DNA of 64,000 nt from Hydractinia symbiolongicarpus (lineage: Eukaryota > Cnidaria > Hydrozoa > Anthoathecata > Hydractiniidae). The notes beneath the pieces are model-generated. The model had not been told where the DNA came from and made no database searches. It saw nothing but the letters and a program-made list of their open reading frames with translations. The position numbers and the translations under genes are program-made. Positions 1-11,929 of this stretch are shown one piece after another (the first letter of the stretch is position 1; each line of letters starts with the position of its first letter). The DNA lies in contig NC_079879.1 in NCBI RefSeq assembly GCF_029227915.1, positions 806,001-870,000 on the forward strand. The letters are read 5' to 3'.

Positions 1-125
1 TCGCCGGCAAACGAAAACCCGCGATTTCCCGTAAATCCCGGGCTTGGCCCGTATAGTCGAATGTATACAAAGAAAGTACCCAGGGAGTAAACTCATTTCC
101 CGAACGATTATTTAAATTATTTTTT

Positions 126-328
126 CACCACTAAAACGCATGAGACTTGTAGTTTATAAAAATGATTTCATTTTTGATGAGACGCTGAATAAAAGGAGTT
201 TAATCGCCGGCAAACGAAAACCTGCAATTTCCCTTAAATCCCGGTCTCGGCCTGTATAGTCAAAAGTATACAAAGAAAGTACGCAGGGAGTAAACTCATT
301 TCCCGAACGATTCTTTAAATTATTATTT
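126..328 (+). repeat. Reference satellite monomer (203 bp)
   Basis: A typical monomer, phased to start at CACCAC. In order it holds: a conserved box (CACCACTAAAACGCATGAG); an AT-rich dyad around ATTTC; GACGCTGAATAAAAGGAG; the palindrome GCCGGC followed by CAAACGAAAA; a GATTT/AAATC-like short inverted repeat around CCCGT (altered here); a variable G/C-rich stretch before GTATAGTC; the palindrome GTATAC; AAAGAAAGTA; AGTAAACTCATTTCCCGAACGAT; and an AT tract containing TTTAAA. Most class-defining differences lie in the G/C-rich stretch, in the bases after GTATAGTC, and in the T-rich tail. Phase is arbitrary, since no transcription or cleavage boundary is visible. Confidence 0.95.
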
Positions 329-654
329 CACCACTAAAACGCATAAGACTTGTAGTTTTCAAAAATGTTTTCATCCTTGATAAGACGCTGAAAAAAAAAA
401 GTTTAATCGCGGGCAAACGAAAACCCGAGATTTCCCGTAAATCCGGGCTTGACCCCTATAGTCAAAAGTACACAAAGAAAGTACCCAGGCAGTAAACTCA
501 TTTTTGGAACGTTTTTTTGAATTATCTTTTCACCACTATAACGCATGAGACTTGTAGTATTCAAAAATGTTTTCATTTTTGATGGGACGCTGAATAGAAG
601 AAGTTTAATCGCCGGCAAACGAAAACCCGCGATTTCCCGTAAATCCCGGACCCG

Positions 655-670
655 GCCCGTATAGTCGAAT
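655..670 (-). other. CENP-B-box-like motif, one base short
   Basis: On the minus strand this reads TTCG-N3-A-N2-CGGG. The canonical CENP-B box core is TTCG-N4-A-N2-CGGG, so all nine essential bases are present in order but the first spacer is one base shorter. The motif recurs in monomers that read CCCGTATAGTCGAA on the plus strand. It is lost in classes reading GTATAGTCAAAAG, and altered in those reading GTATTGTCGAATGC. The one-base difference would be expected to weaken or abolish binding by a canonical CENP-B. Chance resemblance is quite possible. Confidence 0.3.
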
Positions 671-763
671 GTATACAAAGAAAGTAAACTGGGGGTTAAC
701 TCATTTCCCGAACGATTTTTTAAATTAATTTTTTACCACTAAAACGCATGAGACTTGTAGTTT

Positions 764-785
764 TCAAAAATGATTTCATTTTTGA
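764..785. repeat. Perfect 10-bp dyad within the monomer
   Basis: TCAAAAATGA is followed after two bases by its exact reverse complement TCATTTTTGA. The dyad occurs at the same place in a large share of monomers. Other classes carry a 9-bp-arm version with TTTT in the loop, an 8-bp version (TATAAAAATGA), or mismatched versions (AAAAACGA, TCACTTTTGA, CATTCTTGA). Mismatches are not matched by compensating changes in the other arm, so selection on the stem is not shown. It could form a small cruciform or hairpin, or be a dyad protein site; this is inference. Confidence 0.7.
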
Positions 786-2029
786 TGAGACGCTGAATAA
801 AAGGAGTTTAATCTCCGGCAAACGAAAACCCGCGATTTCCCGTAAATCCCGGACCCGGCCCGTATAGTAAAAAGTATACAAATAAAGTACGCAGGGATTA
901 AACTTATTTCCCGAACGATTTTTTAAATTATTTTTTCACCACTAAAACGCATGAGACTTGTAGTTTTCAAAAATGATTTCATTTTTGATGAGACGCTGAA
1001 TAAAAGGAGTTTAATTGCCGGCAAACAAAAACACGCGATTTCGCGTATATCCCGGACTCGCCCCGTATAGTCGAATGTATACAAAGAAAATACCCAGGGA
1101 GTAAACTCATTTCCTAAACGATGTTTTAAATTATTTTTTCACCACTAAAACGCATGAGACTTGTAGTTTTCAAAAATGATTTCATTTTTGATGAGACGCC
1201 GAATAAAAGGATTTTAATCTCCGGCAAACAAAAACCCGCGATTTCCCGTAAATCCCGGACCCGGCCCGTATAGTCCAATGTATACAAAGAAAGTAAACTG
1301 GGAGTAAACTAATTTCCCGAACGATTTTTTAAAATAATTTTTTACCACTAAAACGCATTAGACTTGTAGTTTTCAAAAACGATTTCATTTTTGATGAGAC
1401 GCTGAGTAAAAGGAGTTTAATCTCCGGCAAACGAAAACCCGCGATTTCCCGTAAATCCCGGACCCGGCCCGTATGGTCAAAAGTATACAAATAAAGTACG
1501 CAGGGAGTAAATTCATTTCCCGAACGATTCTTTAAATTATTTTTTCACCACTAAAACGCATGAGACTTGTAGTTTTCAAAAATGATTTCATTTTTAATGA
1601 GACGCTGAATAAAAGAAGTTTAATCGCCGGCAAACAAAAACCCGCCATTTCCCGTATATCCCGGGCTTGGCCAGTATAGTCGAATGTATACGAAGAAAGT
1701 ACCCAGAGAGTAAACACATTTCCCGAACGATTTTTTAAATTATTTTTTCACCACTAAAACGCATGAGACTTGTAGTTTTCAAAAATGATTTCATTTTTGA
1801 TGAGACGCTGAATAAAAGGAGTTTAATCGCCGGCAAACGAAAACCCACGATTTCCCGTACATCCCGGACTCGGCCCGTGTAGTCAAAAGTATACAAAGAA
1901 AGTACGCAGGGAGTAAACTCATTTCCCGAACGATTCTTTAAATTTTTTTTCACCACTAAAACGCATGAGACTTGAAGTTTTCAAAAATGTTTTCATTTCT
2001 GATGAGACGCTAAATAAAAGAGGTTTAAT

Positions 2030-2815
2030 CGCCGGCAAACGAAAACCTGCAATTTCCCTTAAATCCCGGTCTCGGCCTGTATAGTCAAAAGTATACAAAG
2101 AAAGTACGCAGGGAGTAAACTCATTTCCCGAACGATTCTTTAAATTATTATTTCACCACTAAAACGCATAAGACTTGTAGTTTTCAAAAATGTTTTCATT
2201 CTTGATAAGACGCTGAAAAAAAAAAGTTTAATCGCGGGCAAACGAAAACCCGAGATTTCCCGTAAATCCGGGCTTGACCCCTATAGTCAAAAGTACACAA
2301 AGAAAGTACCCAGGCAGTAAACTCATTTTTGGAACGTTTTTTTGAATTATCTTTTCACCACTATAACGCATGAGACTTGTAGTATTCAAAAATGTTTTCA
2401 TTTTTGATGGGACGCTGAATAGAAGAAGTTTAATCGCCGGCAAACGAAAACCCGCGATTTCCCGTAAATCCCGGACCCAGCCCGTATAGTCGAATGTATA
2501 CAAAGAAAGTAAACTGGGGGTAAACTCATTTCCCGAACGATTTTTTAAATTAATTTTTTACCACTAAAACGCATGAGACTTGTAGTTTTCAAAAATGATT
2601 TCATTTTTGATGAGACGCTGAATAAAAGGAGTTTAATCTCCGGCAAACGAAAACCCGCGATTTCCCGTAAATCCCGGACCCGGCCCGTATAGTAAAAAGT
2701 ATACAAATAAAGTACGCAGGGATTAAACTCATTTTCCGAACGATTTTTTAAATTATTTTTTCACCACTAAAACGCATGAGACTTGTAGTTTTCAAAAATG
2801 ATTTCATTTTTGATA
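2030..2815 (+). repeat. 9-monomer-period duplication, copy 2
   Basis: Second copy of 205-990. It differs by a few substitutions, for example GGACCCAGCC here against GGACCCGGCC in copy 1, and GGGGGTAAAC against GGGGGTTAAC. The monomer just before it carries the CTTGAAGTTTTC and TTTCTGATGAG marks, unlike the monomer before copy 1, so the junction falls near 2,030. Confidence 0.85.
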
Positions 2816-5540
2816 AGACGCTGAATAAAAGGAGTTTAATTGCCGGCAAACGAAAACACTCGATTTCCCGTATATCCCGGACTCGCCCGTATAGTCGAAT
2901 GTATACAAAGAAAGTACCCAGGGAGTAAACGCATTTCCCAAACGATGCTTTAAATTATTTTTTCACCACTAAAACGCATGAGACTTGTAGTTTTCAAAAA
3001 TGATTTCATTTTTGATGAGACGCCGACAAAAGGAGTTTAATCTCCGGCAAACAAAAACCCGCGATTTCCCGTAAGTCCCGGACCCGGCCCGTATGGTCAA
3101 AAGTATACAAATAAAGTACGCAGGGAGTAAACTCATTTCCCGAACGATTCTTTAAATTATTTTTTCACCACTAAAACGCATGAGACTTGTAGTTTTCAAA
3201 AATGTTTTCATTTTTGATGAGACGCTGAATAAAAGAAGTTAAATCGCCGGCAATCGAAAACCCGCGATTTCCTGTAAATCCCGGGCCTGGCCCGTATAGT
3301 CGAATGTATACAAAGAAAGTACCCAGTGAGTAAATTGATTTCCCGAGCGATTCTTTAAATTATTTTTTCACCACTAAAACGCATGAGACTTGAAGTTTTC
3401 AAAAATGATTTCATTTTTGATGAGACGACGAATAAAAGGATTTTAATCTCTGGCAAACAAACACCCGCGATTTCCTGTAAATCCCGGGCCTGGCCCGTAT
3501 AGTCGAATGTATACAAAGAAAGTACCCAGTGAGTAAATTGATTTCCCGAGCGATTCTTTAAATTATTTTTTCACCACTAAAACGCATGAGACTTGTAGTT
3601 TTCAAAAATGATTTCATTTTTGATGAGACGACGAATAAAAGGATTTTAATCTCCGGCAAACAAACACCCGCGATTTCCCGTAAATCCCGGACCCGGCCCG
3701 TATAGTCGAATGTATACAAAGAAAGTAAACTGGGAGTAAACTAATTTCCCGAACGATTTTTTAAATTAATTTTTTACCACTAAAACGCATAAGACTTGTA
3801 GTTTTCAAAAGCAATTTCATTTTTGATGAGACGCTGAATAAAAGGAGTTTAATCTCCGGCAAACGAAAACCCGCGATTTCCCGTAAATCCCGGACCCGGC
3901 CCGTATGGTCAAAAGTATACAAATAAAGTACGCAGGGAGTAAACTCATTTCCCGAACGATTCTTTAAATTATTTTTTCACCACTAAAACGCATGAGACTT
4001 GTAGTTTTCAAAAATGATTTCATTTTTAATGAGACGCTGAATAAAAGAAGTTTAATCGCCGGCAAACAAAAACCCGCCATTTCCCGTAAATCCCGGGCTT
4101 GGCCAGTATAGTCGAATGTATACGAAGAAAGTACCCAGAGCGTAAACTCATTTCCCGAACGATTTTTTAAATTATTTTTTCACCACTAAAACGCATGAGA
4201 CTTGTAGTTTTCAAAAATAATTTCATTTTTGATGAGACGCTGAATAAAAGGAGTTTAATTGCCGGCAAACAAAAACACGCGATTTCGCGTATATCCCGGA
4301 CTCGCCCCGTATAGTCGAATGTATACAAAGAAAATACCCAGGGAGTAAACTCATTTCCCGAACGATTCTTTAAATTATTTTTTCACCACTAAAACGCATG
4401 AGACTTGTAGTTTTCAAAAATGTTTTCATTTTTGATGAGACGCTGAATAAAAGAAGTTAAATCGCCGGCAATCGAAAACCCGCGATTTCCTGTAAATCCC
4501 GGGCCTGGCCCGTATAGTCGAATGTATACAAAGAAAGTACCCAGTAAGTAAATTGATTTCCCGAGCGATTCTTTAAATTATTTTTTCACCACTAAAACGC
4601 ATGAGACTTGAAGTTTTCAAAAATGATTTCATTTTTGATGAGACGACGAATAAAAGGATTTTAATCTCCGGCAAACAAACACCCGCGATTTCCTGTAAAT
4701 CCCGGGCCTGGCCCGTATAGTCGAATGTATACAAAGAAAGTACCCAGTGAGTAAATTGATTTCCCGAGCGATTCTTTAAATTATTTTTTCACCACTAAAA
4801 CGCATGAGACTTGTAGTTTTCAAAAATGATTTCATTTTTGATGAGACGCTGAATAAAAGGAGTTTAATCTCCGGCAAACGAAAACCCGCGATTTCCCGTA
4901 AATCCCGGACCCGGCCCGTATGGTCAAAAGTATACAAATAAAGTACGCAGGGAGTAAACTCATTTCCCGAACGATTCTTTAAATTATTTTTTCACCACTA
5001 AAACGCATGAGACTTGTAGTTTTCAAAAATGATTTCATTTTTAATGAGACGCTGAATAAAAGAAGTTTAATCGCCGGCAAACAAAAACCCGCCATTTCCC
5101 GTAAATCCCGGGCTTGGCCAGTATAGTCGAATGTATACGAAGAAAGTACCCAGAGCGTAAACCCATTTCCCGAACGATTTTTTAAATTATTTTTTCACCA
5201 CTAAAACGCATGAGACTTGTAGTTTTCAAAAATAATTTCATTTTTGATGAGACGCTGAATAAAAGGAGTTTAATTGCCGGCAAACAAAAACACGCGATTT
5301 CGCGTATATCCCGGACTCGCCCCGTATAGTCGAATGTATACAAAGAAAATACCCAGGGAGTAAACTCATTTCCCGAACGATTCTTTAAATTATTTTTTCA
5401 CCACTAAAACGCATGAGACTTGTAGTTTTCAAAAATGTTTTCATTTTTGATGAGACGCTGAATAAAAGAAGTTAAATCGCCGGCAATCGAAAACCCGCGA
5501 TTTCCTGTAAATCCCGGGCCTGGCCCGTATAGTCGAATGT

Positions 5541-7773
5541 ATAAAAAGAAAGTACCCAGTAAGTAAATTGATTTCCCGAGCGATTCTTTAAATTATTTTT
5601 TCACCACTAAAACGCATGAGACTTGAAGTTTTCAAAAATGATTTCATTTTTGATGAGACGACGAATAAAAGGATTTTAATCTCCGGCAAACAAACACCCG
5701 CGATTTCCTGTAAATCCCGGGCCTGGCCCGTATAGTCGAATGTATACAAAGAAAGTACCCAGTGAGTAAATTGATTTCCCGAGCGATTCTTTAAATTATT
5801 TTTTCACCACTAAAACGCATGAGACTTGTAGTTTTCAAAAATGATTTCATTTTTGATGAGACGACGAATAAAAGGATTTTAATCTCAGGCAAACAAACAC
5901 CCGCGATTTCCCGTAAATCCCGGACCCGGCCCGTATAGTCGAATGTATACAAAGAAAGTAAACTGTGAGTAAACTAATTTCCCGAACGATTTTTTAAATT
6001 AATTTTTTACCACTAAAACGCATAAGACTTGTAGTTTTCAAAAACAATTTCATTTTTGATGAGACGCTGAATAAAAGGAGTTTAATCTCCGGCAAACGAA
6101 AACCCGCGATTTCCCGTAAATCCCGGACCCGGCCCGTATGGTCAAAAGTATACAAATAAAGTACGCAGGGAGTAAACTCATTTCCCGAACGATTCTTTAA
6201 ATTATTTTTTCACCACTAAAACGCATGAGACTTGTAGTTTTCAAAAATGATTTCATTTTTAATGAGACGCTGAATAAAAGAAGTTTAATCGCCGGCAAAC
6301 AAAAACCCGCCATTTCCCGTAAATCCCGGGCTTGGCCAGTATAGTCGAATGTATACGAAGAAAGTACCCAGAGCGTAAACCCATTTCCCGAACGATTTTT
6401 TAAATTATTTTTTCACCACTAAAACGCATGAGACTTGTAGTTTTCAAAAATAATTTCATTTTTGATGAGACGCTGAATAAAAGGAGTTTAATTGCCGGCA
6501 AACAAAAACACGTGATTTCGCGTATATCCCGGACTCGCCCCGTATAGTCGAATGTATACAAAGAAAATACCCAGGGAGTAAACTCATTTCCCAAACGATG
6601 TTTTAAATTATTTTTTCACCACTAAAACGCATGAGACTTGTAGTTTTCAAAAATGATTTCATTTTTGATGAGACGACGAATAAAAGGATTTTAATCTCCG
6701 GCAAACAAAAACCCGCGGTTTCCCGTAAATCCCGGACCCGGCCCGTATAGTCGAATGTATACAAAGAAAGTAAACTGGGAGTAAACTAATTTCCCGAAGG
6801 ATTTTTTAAATTAATTTTTTACCACTAAAACGCATAAGACTTGTAGTTTTCAAAAACGATTTCATTTTTGATGAGACGCTGAATAAAAGGAGTTTAATCT
6901 CCGGCAAACGAAAACCCGCGATTTCCCGTAAATCCCGGACCCGGCCCGTATGGTCAAAAGTATACAAATAAAGTACACAGGGAGTAAACTCATTTCCCGA
7001 ACGATTCTTTAAATTAATTTTTCACCACTAAAACGCATGAGACTTGTAGTTTTCAAAAACAATTTCATTTTTGATGAGACGCTGAATAAAAGGAGTTTAA
7101 TCTCCGGCAAACGAAAACCCGCGATTTCCCGTAAATCCCGGACCCGGCCCGTATGGTCAAAAGTATACAAATAAAGTACGCAGGGAGTAAACTCATTTCC
7201 CGAACGATTCTTTAAATTATTTTTTCACCACTAAAACGCATGAGACTTGTAGTTTTTAAAAATGATTTCATTTTTAATGAGACGCTGAATAAAAGAAGTT
7301 TAATCGCCGGCAAACAAAAACCCGCCATTTCCCGTAAATCCCGGGCTTGGCCAGTATAGTCGAATGTATACGAAGAAAGTACCCAGAGCGTAAACCCATT
7401 TCCCGAACGATTTTTTAAATTATTTTTTCACCACTAAAACGCATGAGACTTGTAGTTTTCAAAAATAATTTCATTTTTGATGAGACGCTGAATAAAAGGA
7501 GTTTAATTGCCGGCAAACAAAAACACGCGATTTCGCGTATATCCCGGACTCGCCCCGTATAGTCGAATGTATACAAAGAAAATACCCAGGGAGTAAACTC
7601 ATTTCCCAAACGATGTTTTAAATTATTTTTTCACCACTAAAACGCATGAGACTTGTAGTTTTCAAAAATGATTTCATTTTTGATGAGACGACGAATAAAA
7701 GGATTTTAATCTCCGGCAAACAAAAACCCGCGGTTTCCCGTAAATCCCGGACCCGGCCCGTATAGTCGAATGT
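5541..7773 (+). repeat. 11-monomer tandem duplication in domain I, copy 1
   Basis: This unit (6-mer plus 5-mer, 2,233 bases, exactly 11 x 203) is repeated immediately at 7,774. Private marks shared at the 2,233-base offset are GTATAAAAAGAAAG (5,541 and 7,774) and AACTGTGAGTAAACTAA (5,961 and 8,194). The U monomers at about 6.4 and 7.4 kb recur at about 8.6 and 9.6 kb. Confidence 0.9.
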
Positions 7774-10006
7774 ATAAAAAGAAAGTACCCAGTAAGTAAA
7801 TTGATTTCCCGAGCGATTCTTTAAATTATTTTTTCACCACTAAAACGCATGAGACTTGAAGTTTTCAAAAATGATTTCATTTTTGATGAGACGACGAATA
7901 AAAGGATTTTAATCTCCGGCAAACAAACACCCGCGATTTCCTGTAAATCCCGGGCCTGGCCCGTATAGTCGAATGTATACAAAGAAAGTACCCAGTGAGT
8001 AAATTGATTTCCCGAGCGATTCTTTAAATTATTTTTTCACCACTAAAACGCATGAGACTTGTAGTTTTCAAAAATGATTTCATTTTTGATGAGACGACGA
8101 ATAAAAGGATTTTAATCTCCGGCAAACAAACACCCGCGATTTCCCGTAAATCCCGGACCCGGCCCGTATAGTCGAATGTATACAAAGAAAGTAAACTGTG
8201 AGTAAACTAATTTCCCGAACGATTTTTTAAATTAATTTTTTACCACTAAAACGCATAAGACTTGTAGTTTTCAAAAACAATTTCATTTTTGATGAGACGC
8301 TGAATAAAAGGAGTTTAATCTCCGGCAAACGAAAACCCGCGATTTCCCGTAAATCCCGGACCCGGCCCGTATGGTCAAAAGTATACAAATAAAGTACGCA
8401 GGGAGTAAACTCATTTCCCGAACGATTCTTTAAATTATTTTTTCACCACTAAAACGCATGAGACTTGTAGTTTTCAAAAATGATTTCATTTTTAATGAGA
8501 CGCTGAATAAAAGAAGTTTAATCGCCGGCAAACAAAAACCCGCCATTTCCCGTAAATCCCGGGCTTGGCCAGTATAGTCGAATGTATACGAAGAAAGTAC
8601 CCAGAGCGTAAACCCATTTCCCGAACGATTTTTTAAATTATTTTTTCACCACTAAAACGCATGAGACTTGTAGTTTTCAAAAATAATTTCATTTTTGATG
8701 AGACGCTGAATAAAAGGAGTTTAATTGCCGGCAAACAAAAACACGCGATTTCGCGTATATCCCGGACTCGCCCCGTATAGTCGAATGTATACAAAGAAAA
8801 TACCCAGGGAGTAAACTCATTTCCCAAACGATGTTTTAAATTATTTTTTCACCACTAAAACGCATGAGACTTGTAGTTTTCAAAAATGATTTCATTTTTG
8901 ATGAGACGACGAATAAAAGGATTTTAATCTCCGGCAAACAAAAACCCGCGGTTTCCCGTAAATCCCGGACCCGGCCCGTATAGTCGAATGTATACAAAGA
9001 AAGTAAACTGGGAGTAAACTAATTTCCCGAAGGATTTTTTAAATTAATTTTTTACCACTAAAACGCATAAGACTTGTAGTTTTCAAAAACGATTTCATTT
9101 TTGATGAGACGCTGAATAAAAGGAGTTTAATCTCCGGCAAACGAAAACCCGCGATTTTCCGTAAATCCCGGACCCGGCCCGTATGGTCAAAAGTATACAA
9201 ATAAAGTACACAGGGAGTAAACTCATTTCCCGAACGATTCTTTAAATTAATTTTTCACCACTAAAACGCATGAGACTTGTAGTTTTCAAAAACAATTTCA
9301 TTTTTGATGAGACGCTGAATAAAAGGAGTTTAATCTCCGGCAAACGAAAACCCGCGATTTCCCGTAAATCCCGGACCCGGCCCGTATGGTCAAAAGTATA
9401 CAAATAAAGTACGCAGGGAGTAAACTCATTTCCCGAACGATTCTTTAAATTATTTTTTCACCACTAAAACGCATGAGACTTGTAGTTTTCAAAAATGATT
9501 TCATTTTTAATGAGACGCTGAATAAAAGAAGTTTAATCGCCGGCAAACAAAAACCCGCCATTTCCCGTAAATCCCGGGCTTGGCCAGTATAGTCGAATGT
9601 ATACGAAGAAAGTACCCAGAGCGTAAACCCATTTCCCGAACGATTTTTTAAATTATTTTTTCACCACTAAAACGCATGAGACTTGTAGTTTTCAAAAATA
9701 ATTTCATTTTTGATGAGACGCTGAATAAAAGGAGTTTAATTGCCGGCAAACAAAAACACGCGATTTCGCGTATATCCCGGACTCGCCCCGTATAGTCGAA
9801 TGTATACAAAGAAAATACCCAGGGAGTAAACTCATTTCCCAAACGATGTTTTAAATTATTTTTTCACCACTAAAACGCATGAGACTTGTAGTTTTCAAAA
9901 ATGATTTCATTTTTGATGAGACGACGAATAAAAGGATTTTAATCTCCGGCAAACAAAAACCCGCGGTTTCCCGTAAATCCCGGACCCGGCCCGTATAGTC
10001 GAATGT
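7774..10006 (+). repeat. 11-monomer tandem duplication in domain I, copy 2
   Basis: Second copy of 5,541-7,773. The junction lies inside the monomer starting near 7,711. Its left half is R-type (CGCGGTTTCCC) and its right half is Q-type (GTACCCAGTAAGTAAATTG), a hybrid expected from unequal exchange within a monomer. The far end is approximate, because similar R-type monomers follow. Confidence 0.85.
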
Positions 10007-11929
10007 ATACAAAGAAAGTAAACTGGGAGTAAACTAATTTCCCGAAGGATTTTTTAAATTAATTTTTTACCACTAAAACGCATAAGACTTGTAGTTTTCA
10101 AAAACGATTTCATTTTTGATGAGACGCTGAATAAAAGGAGTTTAATCTCCGGCAAACGAAAACCCGCGATTTCCCGTAAATCCCGGACCCGGCCCGTATG
10201 GTCAAAAGTATACAAATAAAGTACACAGGGAGTAAACTCATTTCCCGAACGATTCTTTAAATTAATTTTTCACCACTAAAACGCATGAGACTTGTAGTTT
10301 TCAAAAATGATTTCATTTTTAATGAGACGCTGAATAAAAGAAGTTTAATCGCCGGCAAACAAAAACCCGCCATTTCCCGTAAATCCCGGGCTTGGCCAGT
10401 ATAGTCGAATGTATACGAAGAAAGTACCCAGTGAGTAAACTCATTTCCCGAACGATTTTTTAAATTATTTTTTCACCACTAAAACGCATGAGACTTGTAG
10501 TTTTCAAAAATGATTTCATTTTTGATGAGACGCTGAATAAAAGGAGTTTAATCTCCGGCAAACGAAAACCTGCGATTTTCCGTAAATCCCGGACCCGGCC
10601 CGTATGGTCAAAAGTATACAAATAAAGTACGCAGGGAGTAAACTCATTTCCCGAACGATTCTTTAAATTATTTTTTCACCACTAAAACGCATGAGACTTG
10701 TAGTTTTCAAAAATGATTTCATTTTTAATGAGACGCTGAATAAAAGAAGTTTAATCGCCGGCAAACAAAAACCCGCCATTTCCCGTAAATCCCGGGCTTG
10801 GCCAGTATAGTCGAATGTATACGAAGAAAGTACCCAGAGCGTAAACTCATTTCCCGAACGATTTTTTAAATTATTTTTTCACCACTAAAACGCATGAGAC
10901 TTGTAGTTTTCAAAAATAATTTCATTTTTGATGAGACGCTGAATAAAAGGAGTTTAATTGCCGGCAAACAAAAACACGCGATTTCGCGTATATCCCGGAC
11001 TCGCCCCGTATAGTCGAATGTATACAAAGAAAATACCCAGGGAGTAAACTCATTTCCCAAACGATGTTTTAAATTATTTTTTCACCACTAAAACGCATGA
11101 GACTTGTAGTTTTCAAAAATGATTTCATTTTTGATGAGACGACGAATAAAAGGATTTTAATCTCCGGCAAACAAAAACCCGCGGTTTCCCGTAAATCCCG
11201 GACCCGGTCCGTATAGTCGAATGTATACAAAGAAAGTAAACTGGGAGTAAACTAATTTCCCGAAGGATTTTTTAAATTAATTTTTTACCACTAAAACGCA
11301 TGAGACTTGTAGTTTTCAAAAATGATTTCATTTTTAATGAGACGCTGAATAAAAGAAGTTTAATCGCCGGCAAACAAAAACCCGCCATTTCCCGTAAATC
11401 CCGGGCTTGGCCAGTATAGTCGAATGTATACGAAGAAAGTACCCAGAGCGTAAACTCATTTCCCGAACGATTTTTTAAATTATTTTTTCACCACTAAAAC
11501 GCATGAGACTTGTAGTTTTCAAAAATAATTTCATTTTTGATGAGACGCTGAATAAAAGGAGTTTAATTGCCGGCAAACAAAAACACGCGATTTCGCGTAT
11601 ATCCCGGACTCGCCCCGTATAGTCGAATGTATACAAAGAAAATACCCAGGGAGTAAACTCATTTCCCAAACGATGTTTTAAATTATTTTTTCACTACTAA
11701 AACGCATGAGACTTGTAGTTTTCAAAAATGATTTCATTTTTGATGAGACGACGAATAAAAGGATTTTAATCTCCGGCAAACAAAAACCCGCGGTTTCCCG
11801 TAAATCCCGGACCCGGTCCGTATAGTCGAATGTATACAAAGAAAGTAAACTGGGAGTAAACTAATTTCCCGAAGGATTTTTTAAATTAACTTTTTACCAC
11901 TAAAACGCATGAGACTTGTAGTTTTCAAA

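Larger units (their letters stand above)
205..990 (+). repeat. 9-monomer-period duplication, copy 1
   Basis: This stretch recurs at 2,030-2,815 with an offset of 1,825 bases (nine monomers less two bases). Shared private marks include CCCGGTCTCGG, the X-T dimer with GCGGGCAAAC, AAACTGGGGG and GTATAGTAAAAAGTATAC. Beyond about 990 the two copies carry the same general classes but diverge, so the end is approximate. Monomers upstream of 205 also differ from those upstream of 2,030. Confidence 0.85.

Noticed and set aside
655-670. A true CENP-B box
   Set aside because: The core bases are in order but the spacer is N3, not N4. It is reported only as a resemblance.
403-678. Minus-strand open frames of 61-120 codons throughout the window as a protein family
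   Set aside because: They follow the monomer, which at 203 bases shifts frame every copy. Each ends within about 1.5 monomers, and their ends move with one-base indels. No domain, splice pattern or spacing typical of genes is visible.
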